Below, piece by piece: positions 46,241-55,038 of a stretch of DNA of 64,000 nucleotides. Source of the DNA: Candidatus Fokinia solitaria (GTDB lineage: Bacteria; Pseudomonadota; Alphaproteobacteria; Rickettsiales; Midichloriaceae); assembly GCA_943325105.2 (NCBI GenBank), contig CALPOD020000005.1:1-64000 (forward strand), in the 5' to 3' direction. The translations under genes were made by a program, and so were the position numbers. The notes under the pieces are model-generated. The model saw nothing but the letters and a program-made list of their open reading frames with translations. It made no database searches and was not told where the DNA came from. The number at the start of each line of letters is the position of its first letter. Within the stretch, counting starts at the first letter, position 1.

Positions 46241-47737
46241 TTAAATCTCAAATTTCCTAAATACTTGATCTATTGGATTGATACTTAATCCACTAATATT
46301 TAATCCTTTTATATCTGCAAATGGTATATCTTTACCAGACTTATAAATGGTATTTAATATTTTTAATGCTCCATCTGGAATGAATGGCTGCAATAAAATC
46401 GATATAACTCTAATATTTTCTAAAAGAGTAAATATAACAGTTTGCATTCTTTTAGTATTCTCAGTTTTAAGCTTCCATGGAGCATTTTGTTCAACATAAG
46501 CATTTGCATTATGTCCCAGCTCTAAGATTATATTTAAAGCATCATTGATCTTATAATTATCAATTAATTCTCTAATATTATCAATTGCATTATGGCAGTG
46601 ATTTAATAAATCTGTATCTTCATCAGTAAAATCATTCCCTTCAGGAACTATGCCATGGCAATTTTTATATGCAAATGAAACAACTCTTTGTACTAAATTC
46701 CCTATATTGTTCACTAATTCACCATTGATCCTTTGCATCAAAGCATTGGTTGAAAAATTCCCATCCTGACCTATCTGCATCTCACGCAACATAAAATAAC
46801 GCATATAGTCTGGGCTAAATTCATCTATAATATCGTTTGGATCTAATACATTGCCTAATGACTTAGACATTTTTTCACCTTCATTTTTCCACCAACCATG
46901 TGCGAGGATTTGCTTAGGAGGTTGTATATCTAATGACATTAAAAATGCCGGCCAATAAACAGCATGGAATGTTAAAATATCTTTTCCAATCACATGAACA
47001 TCACATGGCCAAAAATCATTTTTATCATTTGTGTGAAGTGCTGATAGGTAGTTAAATAAAGCATCTAACCAAACATAAATTGTGTGTTGTGTATTGTTTG
47101 GAACTTTTATCCCCCACTGAACTGATACTCTTGAGACTGATATGTCTCTCAATCCACCTTTAACAAAAGCTTTTACTTCATTGAATCTATAGTTAGGTAC
47201 GACAAAATCTGAATTGTCCTCGAAGAATTGAAGTAATTTTTCCTGAAATGCAGATAATTTAAAGAAATAGCTAGGTTCTTCTATCCACTCTACATCAGCA
47301 CCTGTAGGCGCCTTTCCATCAACTAGTTCTGATTCTGCATAAAATGCCTCATCTCGGACAGCATACCATCCTGAATACTTTCCAAGATATATATAACCCT
47401 TGTTAATCATTTGTTGCCATATACCTCTTACAAACTCTTTATGAGAAGCATCAGTAGTTCTTATGAAATAGTCATATGTACAGCCCATCTTTTCCCAAAG
47501 ATATTTAAAGTTTGGAACAATGTTATCAACAAATTCTTGCGGAGTGAGATTTTGTTTTTCAGCTGATCTGAATATCTTTTGTCCATGCTCATCTGTGCCA
47601 GTTAAAAACATTACATTTTTACCATCTAATCTTTTAAATCTAGCAATTACATCTGCAATTATATTTGTATATGCATGTCCAATATGTGCAGGGCCATTCA
47701 CATAGTAAATTGGTGTGGTAATATAAAAATTATTCAT
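46241..47737 (-). CDS. metG: Methionyl-tRNA synthetase
   Basis: Charges initiator and elongator tRNA-Met. The 498 residues carry PAHIGHAYT (HIGH) near residue 16, TGTDEHGQKI, and EKMSKSLGN (KMSKS) near 292. It lacks the zinc-binding knob with paired CxxC motifs and the C-terminal tRNA-binding domain, as in the short alphaproteobacterial form. Diverges from holC with 20 bases between starts. Confidence 0.96.
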   Translation of the reverse strand: MNNFYITTPIYYVNGPAHIGHAYTNIIADVIARFKRLDGKNVMFLTGTDEHGQKIFRSAEKQNLTPQEFVDNIVPNFKYLWEKMGCTYDYFIRTTDASHKEFVRGIWQQMINKGYIYLGKYSGWYAVRDEAFYAESELVDGKAPTGADVEWIEEPSYFFKLSAFQEKLLQFFEDNSDFVVPNYRFNEVKAFVKGGLRDISVSRVSVQWGIKVPNNTQHTIYVWLDALFNYLSALHTNDKNDFWPCDVHVIGKDILTFHAVYWPAFLMSLDIQPPKQILAHGWWKNEGEKMSKSLGNVLDPNDIIDEFSPDYMRYFMLREMQIGQDGNFSTNALMQRINGELVNNIGNLVQRVVSFAYKNCHGIVPEGNDFTDEDTDLLNHCHNAIDNIRELIDNYKINDALNIILELGHNANAYVEQNAPWKLKTENTKRMQTVIFTLLENIRVISILLQPFIPDGALKILNTIYKSGKDIPFADIKGLNISGLSINPIDQVFRKFEI

Positions 47738-47757
47738 ATTTTTTTAAATTTATTTTT

Positions 47758-48249
47758 ATGAAGGAAATAAACATTTATAAAGTTTCACAAAGTAATTTCC
47801 TTAAAATGGTTACAAAACTTGTTGAATCAATCATCAGTCAAAATCAGAAAGCCTACCTTTTATGCAATAATGAAGGGGAAGAAACAATAATAGATAATCT
47901 ATTATGGTCATATAGCCAACTTTCATTCATTCCTCATGCAATATCAAGTGATCCTTATCTTTCAGACCAGTTAGTAGTAATAGGTTCAAATCCTCATATA
48001 GAACCTGCGAACAAACCTGAAATACTACTGGTAATTGATAACAATGGATCTTTTAAAGATCAAGATGTCATACAGTTTCTAATTAATCAATACAAAAAAA
48101 TTTTAGTATTAAATATTTTAGAAGACAAACATTACACAAATGAAGTACAACCTTCAAGTTTATTTTTTAAAATCGCAAAATCACTAAAAATGTTAGTGAA
48201 TTTCATAGAGCAAGATTCAAATGGTAAATGGCTTAAAAAGCCAGTATAA
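47758..48249 (+). CDS. holC: DNA polymerase III subunit chi
   Basis: Clamp-loader accessory protein that links the replisome to SSB. The 163 residues follow the HolC pattern: INIYKVSQSN at the start, KAYLLCNNEGEETIIDNLLWSY, FIPHAISSD and QLVVIGSNP. It is slightly longer than most HolC proteins. gshB follows 46 bases later on the same strand. Confidence 0.85.
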   Translation: MKEINIYKVSQSNFLKMVTKLVESIISQNQKAYLLCNNEGEETIIDNLLWSYSQLSFIPHAISSDPYLSDQLVVIGSNPHIEPANKPEILLVIDNNGSFKDQDVIQFLINQYKKILVLNILEDKHYTNEVQPSSLFFKIAKSLKMLVNFIEQDSNGKWLKKPV

Positions 48250-48295
48250 TGTTTTTTTTATAAAATTTTCTTGAAAAATCTACTATAATATTTTT

Positions 48296-49285
48296 ATGCA
48301 AAAACAATTAGCAATTCAAGGAGATAATTTAAAATCTTTAAATTTTTCTTCAGATACATCGCTTTTTATAGCTAGTGGTTTATACAATAAAGGATATAGA
48401 GTTTTTTGGTATTCACCGCAATCTTTAAAATATGAACAAGATAAATTTATAGCTACAGGACATTATATAAAGGTTTTTTACCATGTAAATAGTGATCAAA
48501 TTTTACAGTATGAAATAGACTCAGATGAAGTTGAGGTAAATCTTGAAAGCTTTGCATGCATTATGATTCGACAAAATCCACCAGTTGATATGCATTACAT
48601 TGCTTCAACGCATATATTATCACTCCTAAAGGAAAGAAGTCCAAAGATATTTTTCATCAATAATCCTGAGGTATTACGAGATAATGTAGAAAAACTGTTA
48701 CCAATTAGTATTTCAAAAAAAATACAATTAAATGAGATCATACCACCTACACTGATATCAAGTGAATATGATTCAATCAAAAGATTTTTACAGATACATC
48801 AACATATAGTTATTAAGCCAATCTATGGATATGGTGGGAATGATGTAATTCAAGTTAAAACTGGTGAAGAAAGCAAAATTTTAGAATATTTAAATCAACA
48901 AAAAAATATGCAAGTAATTAGTCAGAAGTTCTTGCAAGAAATATATGATGGAGATAAGCGAGTTATTGTATGTGATGGTGAGGTTATAGGAGTCGTTGGT
49001 AGGAAGGCTCCAGCAGATAGTTTTTTAACTAATAGCAGAGCAGGAGGAGTGGTGAAAAAAGCTAATCTAACCCTACAAGAGGAAAATATGTGTATAGAAG
49101 TTGCTAAAGAACTTAAAAGGCGAGATATATTCTTTGCAGGAATTGATTTAATAGGTAATTTTATAACTGAAATAAACATCACATCACCTACACTACTAGT
49201 AGCCTTAGCTCAGAACAATGGTATTGATTCAATTCAGAAATTTTTCAATAAAATTGAGGCAAACATTGTGAAGCTTGATAAATAA
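48296..49285 (+). CDS. gshB: Glutathione synthetase
   Basis: ATP-grasp enzyme joining gamma-glutamylcysteine and glycine. The 329 residues show the family pattern: FWYSPQSLKYEQDKF near 35, MIRQNPPVDMHYI near 88-100, the ATP loop KPIYGYGGNDVIQVK near 173, and DGEVIGVVGRKAPADSFLTN. The substrate-loop text EINITSPT (EiNvtsPt in the family) is intact near 290. No gshA is in the window. Confidence 0.92.
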   Translation: MQKQLAIQGDNLKSLNFSSDTSLFIASGLYNKGYRVFWYSPQSLKYEQDKFIATGHYIKVFYHVNSDQILQYEIDSDEVEVNLESFACIMIRQNPPVDMHYIASTHILSLLKERSPKIFFINNPEVLRDNVEKLLPISISKKIQLNEIIPPTLISSEYDSIKRFLQIHQHIVIKPIYGYGGNDVIQVKTGEESKILEYLNQQKNMQVISQKFLQEIYDGDKRVIVCDGEVIGVVGRKAPADSFLTNSRAGGVVKKANLTLQEENMCIEVAKELKRRDIFFAGIDLIGNFITEINITSPTLLVALAQNNGIDSIQKFFNKIEANIVKLDK

Positions 49286-49313
49286 ACTGTGAGGTGTTAG
49301 GATCAGGGACAGT

Positions 49314-49686
49314 CTGTAATGTTTGGGCAACTGCTGTAAGAAATTGCAGAGGAAAGTCCGGGCATCATAAAACAATGGTGTCAGGTAACGCCTGGCGGTG
49401 TCTTAAATGACATTAGGGAAAGTGCCACAGAAAATATACCGCCTTCTTTGAGGGTAAGGGTGAAAAGGTGAGGTAAGGGCTCACCGGATTTTCAGCAATG
49501 AGAATCGCATGGTAAACCCCACCAGATGCAAGATCAAGTAGACATGCTGTACAAACATTTGTTTATACGGTCAGTTTTAGGCTTTAGCATGAGGGTAGAT
49601 CGCATGACCGTACTAGTGATAGCACGGCTAGATAAATAGTTGCCGCCAAGAATTTGGTACAGAACCCGGCTTATAAAACATTACAG
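49314..49686 (+). ncRNA. rnpB: RNase P RNA
   Basis: Catalytic RNA that trims tRNA 5' ends. The conserved GAGGAAAGTCCGGGC (49349-49363) and the 3' partner ACAGAACCCGGC (49659-49670) are present, along with GATAAATAGTTGCC near 49631. The ends pair as helix P1: CTGTAATGTTT (49314-49324) with AAACATTACAG (49676-49686), which fixes the boundaries. It follows gshB. Confidence 0.96.
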
Positions 49687-49697
49687 GTCTCAATATT

Positions 49698-50167
49698 TCA
49701 CATATCAAGCTCATTAGCTTGATCAAAATCTATATCGTAATTTTCTGTTATATCCTGAGTTTTAATAATTGAATGTATTATTGACCCTCCTGCGATTGGT
49801 TTCAAAAGTGGCTTCATTGTGTACTCAAAGAGTTTATCACTATCTTTACAAATGAATGTTTTATCTATAGATGCCTTTTGTACAACAAATTCGTTATATG
49901 AACAAATACTGTATCAGATATAAGAGAAGGGCTTATAGCGAAATAAAGCACATTAGGATCTAGACCAAAAGATAAGAAACTCAAAAAATTTAATCCTTTA
50001 AAGTTAATACAGTGAGCAAAAGCACCAGCAGTCACAGCTGCTATAGCACTTATATTAAATCCCTTGAAATCAGATATAAGATATTCCTAAGTCTTTGGCA
50101 AAGTTTCAAGCTCTTGTGCAAAAGTTTTTAAATCATTAATTTTAATTTTTTGTTTCGCATTTGGCAT
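49698..50167 (-). pseudogene. Decayed relative of the 71-residue membrane protein gene
   Basis: The minus strand starts at ATG 50167 with MPNAKQKIKINDLKTFAQEL, hits a TAG after 26 codons, continues in the same frame with a hydrophobic part (ISAIAAVTAGAFAHCINFKG) to a second stop, then resumes in another frame (KDSDKLFEYTMKPLLKPIAGG) to TGA at 49698. The N-terminus and the 5' leader (AATAACTAATAAAA-N-TAAAC before the ATG) resemble those of the gene at 50277-50492. One nonsense and one frameshift mutation are visible. Confidence 0.7.
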
Positions 50168-50276
50168 GTTTAGTGCTTTTATTAGTTATTGCAGATGTTA
50201 TGAAATATAACATAGGATTATTAAAAATATATTAAAGAAGTGAGATAAAGAAATGTTAATTATCTAATCTCATTTT

Positions 50277-50492
50277 TCATTCATCTAAAGTTTTTAAAGA
50301 AATAAATATTCCAGCTACTCCGTAAACACCAAATATTGCAAGATCGTTGTTAGTAAATGTCATAACAAGCATTACTAAAAAACAAATCCATGCTGTAATT
50401 AACAATGTTTTAAAGATCTTCGGCAAAGATTGGTATTCTTGTTTAACTGCCTTAAGGTTATTAGTATTAGTTTTTTGTTTGATGCCAAGCAT
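50277..50492 (-). CDS. Small two-helix membrane protein
   Basis: A 71-residue protein with a charged N-terminus (KQKTNTNNLKAVKQEYQSLPK) and two hydrophobic segments, TLLITAWICFLVMLVMTF (about 30-47) and AIFGVYGVAGIFISL (about 52-66). No family recognised. The pseudogene downstream (49698-50167) shares its leader and N-terminal pattern, so the two are probably tandem duplicates, of which only this one is intact. Confidence 0.55.
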   Translation of the reverse strand: MLGIKQKTNTNNLKAVKQEYQSLPKIFKTLLITAWICFLVMLVMTFTNNDLAIFGVYGVAGIFISLKTLDE

Positions 50493-50647
50493 GTTTAACG
50501 TTTTTATTAGTTATTACAAATATGACGCAATATAACATAGTATTATTAATAATATATTCAAAATATGATTTTTTATGTATTAAATTGTTTGAGTGACAAA
50601 AGTTTCTATGAATGATAATGTCAATCATATAAAATGCGTAAAAAAAT

Positions 50648-51409
50648 ATGATTAAAAAAAACTTTACAATATTTGTGATGATTCTCACTGTCATTGCATT
50701 AACAATTGATTATCAAATGGTTGCAGCAGCAGATCTAACTATGAGTTTGACAGACAATGCAACTGCTGTGTCTGGAGGTTTCAGCTCAAAGATAATTCAG
50801 ATGATAGGGATTGTTACAATCCTGAGCGTTGCACCATCTATCATTATAATGTTTACATCCTTTACAAAAATAGCCGTTGTTTTTTCAATTTTGAGGAATG
50901 GATTAGGGCTTCAGCAGACTCCTCCAAACTCAGTTTTGACAAGCTTAGCCTTGTTTTTAACTTTTTTCATTATGGAAAGGCCTTTGAAGGTAATGTATGA
51001 CGATGCAATAGAACCTCTTATTGAAGAAAGAATAACAAATGAGATGGCATGGGATAACATTCAGAAGCCTGTTAAAGGCTTTATGTTAGAAAATGTTGCA
51101 GACAAGGAATTATCTTTATTTCGTGGCATGGCTAAGATTGACGATAAAGTCTCAAAAGATGAAACGCCAATCCATGTTCTAACTCCTGCATTCCTCATAA
51201 GTGAGCTCAGAAAGGCATTTGAAATAGGTTTTTTGATATTCCTACCATTTTTGGTGATAGATCTTGTGGTGTCTTCTGTTTTAATGGCTATGGGTATGAT
51301 GATGTTGCCTCCAGTTGTAATATCACTACCTTTTAAACTGATATTTTTTGTACTGGTTGATGGCTGGTATATGCTCTGTGGTAGTCTCGTAAAAAGCTAT
51401 GGACTATGA
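50648..51409 (+). CDS. fliP: Flagellar export apparatus protein FliP
   Basis: Core membrane component of the flagellar type III export gate. It has an N-terminal cleavable signal, common in FliP, then the signature SVAPSIIIMFTSFTKIAVV, RNGLGLQQTPPNSVL, and the C-terminal LPPVVISLPFKLIFFVLVDGW. Length 253 is standard. Its stop overlaps the flhB start by 4 bases (ATGA), so the two are translationally coupled. Confidence 0.96.
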   Translation: MIKKNFTIFVMILTVIALTIDYQMVAAADLTMSLTDNATAVSGGFSSKIIQMIGIVTILSVAPSIIIMFTSFTKIAVVFSILRNGLGLQQTPPNSVLTSLALFLTFFIMERPLKVMYDDAIEPLIEERITNEMAWDNIQKPVKGFMLENVADKELSLFRGMAKIDDKVSKDETPIHVLTPAFLISELRKAFEIGFLIFLPFLVIDLVVSSVLMAMGMMMLPPVVISLPFKLIFFVLVDGWYMLCGSLVKSYGL

Positions 51410-52509
51410 GCGAAACAGAAGATAAATCTCAACAGACTGAAGAGCCCAGTCAGCGGAAACTTGAAAAGGCTCGAGAGAGAGGAGAGGTTTTTACCTCAAA
51501 AGAACTTAACTCTTTTTTGTCTATTTTCACTCTCTCACTTTGTATAGTGATTCTTGGAGGTCTCTTTAGTGTCTCTCTTTTAGAGAAATTGAAAAAATTC
51601 ATTACTTCTCCATATCAGATACTTGCAACTCTCAATAAAAATGGAGGAAATCCTTCATCAGACGATATTATAGGTATTATGGGTAATTTAATAATGGATG
51701 TAGCGCCATTCATTATATTACCTGCATTTATAATGATGGTTGTGAATATTGTGAGTATGCTGTCTCAACACGGGATCATTTATTCTCCAGAAGTAATACA
51801 GCCACAGCTCAGTAGAATTTCACCACTAGCTGGTTTTAAAAGGATTTTTTCACTAAATTCAGTGATGGAATTTCTCAAAGGGATTTTAAAGATCTCGATT
51901 GTAGGATCAATAGCATATATTACAATTAAGAGTGAGCTGAGGAGCTTTAGTTATGCATATGAGCTGCCAATCATTTCAGGTATGCAATTGTTGATGAAGG
52001 TGCTTATAAAATTATTTGTAGGGATTTGTTGTTTTATGTTTGCGTTGGCAGTGATTGATTATTTGTACCAACGGTATGCATATATGAATAAAATGAAGAT
52101 GTCTAAGAAGGAAGTAAAAGATGAACATAAGCAGCAAGAAGGTAGTCCTCAGGTTAAGTCTAAATTGCGTGCTATGCGTGCTAAAATGTCTAGGAGTCGT
52201 ATTATGGCTGTCATGCCGAAGGCTGATGTTTTAATTACAAATCCAACACATTACGCTATTGCTCTTGAATATAAACCTGAAACAATGGAAACACCTATAA
52301 TGATTGCGAAAGGGCAGGACAATATTGCACTAATGATGCGTGGGATGGCAAGAGAGCATAAGATTCCAATTGTTGAAAATCCACCACTCGCAAGGCTATT
52401 GTATAAAGATCTAGAGATTGGAATGGAAATTAAAGAGATACATTACAAGGCCGTAGCTGATGTAATTTCGTATATCATGCAGCTACAAAATAAGAAATTA
52501 AAGAAATAA
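51406..52509 (+). CDS. flhB: Flagellar export switch protein FlhB
   Basis: Membrane protein that controls substrate specificity of flagellar export. The start EDKSQQTEEPSQRKLEKARERGEV (given in two parts across residues 4-27), four hydrophobic segments, and the self-cleaving NPTH site (ITNPTHYAIALEY, about 280) are all present, so the substrate switch should work. 367 residues. It converges with nusG with one base between the stops. Confidence 0.96.
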   Translation: MSETEDKSQQTEEPSQRKLEKARERGEVFTSKELNSFLSIFTLSLCIVILGGLFSVSLLEKLKKFITSPYQILATLNKNGGNPSSDDIIGIMGNLIMDVAPFIILPAFIMMVVNIVSMLSQHGIIYSPEVIQPQLSRISPLAGFKRIFSLNSVMEFLKGILKISIVGSIAYITIKSELRSFSYAYELPIISGMQLLMKVLIKLFVGICCFMFALAVIDYLYQRYAYMNKMKMSKKEVKDEHKQQEGSPQVKSKLRAMRAKMSRSRIMAVMPKADVLITNPTHYAIALEYKPETMETPIMIAKGQDNIALMMRGMAREHKIPIVENPPLARLLYKDLEIGMEIKEIHYKAVADVISYIMQLQNKKLKK

Positions 52510-52510
52510 T

Positions 52511-53110
52511 TTACTCTTGAACCTTACTTGCTTGTTTGAAATCAAGTTCTACAGTTGTTTCTCTACCAAAAATTGATACTGAAACTTTTAATTTTGTTTT
52601 TTCATTATCAACTGACTCAACTCTTGCTGAAAATCCTTCAAATGCACCTTCTTTTATTTCTACTAAATCCCCTGCTAAATATGAAGCTTCAAGTCTATGA
52701 CTAGTGTTTATAGCACTTATATCACTCAGGTAATTTAACATTGCCATCACTTCTTTTTCTGGTATTACAACTGGCTTTTTATCACGCCCTAAGAACTTAG
52801 CAACGCCGGTTATACTTCTTATCATTTGGGTGATTTTATCATTTAATTCCATCTTTAATAAGATATATCCAGGGCAAACTTTTTTCTCAACATCAACTTT
52901 TTTACCCCTTTTAATCTCTGTGACTGTTTCTGCAGGGACTATTATTTCTGATACTAAGTTTTCAACTTTGAATTTTTCTATATCTTCTTTTAGAATTTTA
53001 GCGATTTTTCTTTCTTGTCCTATAACCGTATTTATCACATACCACTTGTGGTTATTTTCAACTACTACAGCCTCTTCAGAGGTTTCAATATTGTGTTTTT
53101 GTTCATCCAT
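52511..53110 (-). CDS. nusG: Transcription termination/antitermination factor NusG
   Basis: Binds RNA polymerase to raise processivity and couple transcription with translation or Rho. NGN domain (WYVINTVIGQERKIAKIL, CPGYILLKMEL) followed by a C-terminal KOW domain (YLAGDLVEIKEGAFEGFSA). I place the start at ATG 53110, with AGGA 8 bases upstream; an in-frame ATG at 53122 inside the end of secE adds 4 residues. The ribosomal genes that usually follow (rplK, rplA) are absent: the next gene is convergent flhB. Confidence 0.94.
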   Translation of the reverse strand: MDEQKHNIETSEEAVVVENNHKWYVINTVIGQERKIAKILKEDIEKFKVENLVSEIIVPAETVTEIKRGKKVDVEKKVCPGYILLKMELNDKITQMIRSITGVAKFLGRDKKPVVIPEKEVMAMLNYLSDISAINTSHRLEASYLAGDLVEIKEGAFEGFSARVESVDNEKTKLKVSVSIFGRETTVELDFKQASKVQE

Positions 53111-53118
53111 ATAAATCC

Positions 53119-53319
53119 TCATAATTTTATTAAAAACTGTACAGCATTATACAATACATAATCAGCACCAAAAAATATCGACCCAGCAATTAGTACAGAA
53201 ATACCAACAACAATAACAGAGAGAAAAATGTCTTTCTTTACTGGCCATACAATAAATAGTATCTCTTTTTTTATTTCCTCATATAGCTTTGTTAAGCCTT
53301 TTATACTAATTTTTTTCAT
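53119..53319 (-). CDS. secE: Preprotein translocase subunit SecE
   Basis: Small clamp subunit of the SecYEG channel. 66 residues with the amphipathic helix YEEIKKEILFIVWPVKKD and one membrane segment (LSVIVVGISVLIAGSIFFG), the minimal form seen in most bacteria. The nusG start lies right at its stop. Confidence 0.9.
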   Translation of the reverse strand: MKKISIKGLTKLYEEIKKEILFIVWPVKKDIFLSVIVVGISVLIAGSIFFGADYVLYNAVQFLIKL

Positions 53320-53384
53320 CTTAATACTTTTTATAGAACCACTAGTACAATTAATTTAAACTGTCAAGGAAACAATGGTAAAAA

Positions 53385-53663
53385 TCAACTTTTCTGATCA
53401 TGGAAGAAAGAAATTTTCAGCAATAAGTTATTAATTTCTTTTCTTTCAATATCTCCTTCTAATTTCCCTTGAATTAGAATTTCTGATATCAGATTGTATA
53501 GGATATTATCAGAAAGCTCAAGCAATTTCTCGTAAATTAATACTTCTGCATCAGTTAATGTATTGATGTGGGATTCAGCAAACTGTCCCAATATTATATC
53601 CATTTCTTTACAGCCTCTATGAGTACTCATATACAGTACTTTTTTTCTCAAAACATCTATCAT
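53385..53663 (-). CDS. sdhE: FAD assembly factor SdhE
   Basis: Small helical protein that promotes covalent FAD attachment to succinate dehydrogenase. The family signature is visible: THRGCKEMDIILGQFAESHI (residues 14-33) with the RG-x-KE-x-D core, and FEKLL-like YEKLLELSD. Length 92 fits. Its start overlaps the stop of the cytochrome c gene by 4 bases, so the genes form a unit concerned with respiration. Confidence 0.82.
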   Translation of the reverse strand: MIDVLRKKVLYMSTHRGCKEMDIILGQFAESHINTLTDAEVLIYEKLLELSDNILYNLISEILIQGKLEGDIERKEINNLLLKISFFHDQKS

Positions 53664-54187
53664 TTTAATGTCTCAAGATATGCTATGACATCTGCTCTTT
53701 CTTTATCATCTTTGACTCCAACATATGACATTTTAGTACCATTTACATACTGTTTAGGTGAATATAAAAATCTATATAATTCTTCCTCATTCCATATTTT
53801 TCCCTCAACCCTTCTAGCTTTTATTGCCTCAGAGTAGTTGAAATCATCTTTATGTGCTGCAGGTCCATCATAAACTCCCCAAAGGTTAGGACCTACTTTA
53901 TTTGGTCCACCTTTATCACCATTGTGGCATAGAGTACAAACTTTTTTAAAAATAATCTCTCCATTTTTAGAATCAGCTACAGACATTATAGAATGCATAT
54001 CTAAAGTCTCTGGTAAAGATGTTGATTGTGGTGTTATCTCTCTGTTTGAGTCTTGAACTTTTATGTCATATCCTGCCTTTCTAACCATATATATTGGTCC
54101 ATAGATTAATCTTCCCATATTGTCACTCAGAACAAAAAGAAAGATTGCCGTAAAGATCGCAATAGCTAATTTTTCAAGCTCAGACAT
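53660..54187 (-). CDS. Membrane-anchored cytochrome c (CycM type)
   Basis: A 175-residue class I cytochrome c. An uncleaved N-terminal anchor (IAIFTAIFLFVLSDNMG, about 8-24) precedes the haem site C-T-L-C-H near residue 86, followed by GPNKVGPNLWG; the axial Met lies in NGTKMSYVG near 151. This arrangement matches CycM/c552, which carries electrons between the bc1 complex and cytochrome oxidase. Its haem would be attached by the CcmF system. Confidence 0.9.
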   Translation of the reverse strand: MSELEKLAIAIFTAIFLFVLSDNMGRLIYGPIYMVRKAGYDIKVQDSNREITPQSTSLPETLDMHSIMSVADSKNGEIIFKKVCTLCHNGDKGGPNKVGPNLWGVYDGPAAHKDDFNYSEAIKARRVEGKIWNEEELYRFLYSPKQYVNGTKMSYVGVKDDKERADVIAYLETLK

Positions 54188-54195
54188 TTTTTTAA

Positions 54196-54963
54196 TTACT
54201 GTTTTGAATTATCATATGTTGTAAACTCTTTTGCATACTCAGATTGGTAATAATACCCCCTTAGCATAGCATAATCATCAATTGAGTCTTCATTGATCTG
54301 TTGCATCATAGAATTTGTATCATTTTTGGTAGATACTATCTCTATACTAAACCTTGCTGCAGAGCCCCAAAATGGGAATATAAAACTAAATGGGTCTAGA
54401 AGGAACTTATCTATCATCAATCCCGTACCATTCCTTACTGTTGAAGGACCAAGTACTGGAATCATAAGATAGGGACCATTTTTCATACACATCCTACCTG
54501 CCATAATATCTGCAAATGATATATCATATCTCTTGACACCAAGCTTTGTTGCTACATCAAATAACCCACCTAAACCTATAGTAGAGTTAATCAGAAATCG
54601 TACTCCACTTCTGAAGAAGCCTGCAGGATTTGAATAAAATATACTATTAATCATATGATTAGGCTCATATAGATTTTTTAAGGCATTACTTATCCTTTTT
54701 CTTCCCCATTGAGAAAAAGTAATATGTCTATAGACTTTTGTCGCTGGTTGTATAACAATTTTGTCAGTACCTTTGTTAAATTTGAAAATCTCCCTATTTG
54801 TTTTTTCGAACTTATCATCGATTTTTATTGTTTCGTTTGCATCAGCTTCTATATCGTCTGGCAGATCATTATCAAAAGAGTTAGCATTTACTAATTCTAT
54901 GGTCGAAAGTATTAAAAATATCATGGCCAGAAGCAATGCACTTTTTTTCCAATCAGTTTTCAC
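54196..54963 (-). CDS. mlaA: MlaA (VacJ) family outer-membrane lipid asymmetry protein
   Basis: Outer-membrane component of the Mla phospholipid pathway. The 255 residues contain TNREIFKFNKGTDKIVIQP, the NALKNLYEPNHMINSIFYS and RFLINSTIGLGGLFDVA blocks and GPYLMIPVLGPSTVRNGTG typical of MlaA. The N-terminal signal lacks a lipobox cysteine (SALLLAMIFLILSTIELVNANS), so unlike E. coli MlaA it is not a lipoprotein. It precedes the cytochrome gene by 8 bases. Confidence 0.9.
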   Translation of the reverse strand: MKTDWKKSALLLAMIFLILSTIELVNANSFDNDLPDDIEADANETIKIDDKFEKTNREIFKFNKGTDKIVIQPATKVYRHITFSQWGRKRISNALKNLYEPNHMINSIFYSNPAGFFRSGVRFLINSTIGLGGLFDVATKLGVKRYDISFADIMAGRMCMKNGPYLMIPVLGPSTVRNGTGLMIDKFLLDPFSFIFPFWGSAARFSIEIVSTKNDTNSMMQQINEDSIDDYAMLRGYYYQSEYAKEFTTYDNSKQ

Positions 54964-55038
54964 TTTATATTTTATTTAGGATATAGTAAAATTTTTATTA
55001 TCAGACACAATAAATTTAATATCATTCCATATTATAAC

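Noticed and set aside
49314-49686. tmRNA
   Set aside because: The conserved GAGGAAAGTCCGGGC and ACAGAACCCGGC elements and P1 pairing are those of RNase P RNA.
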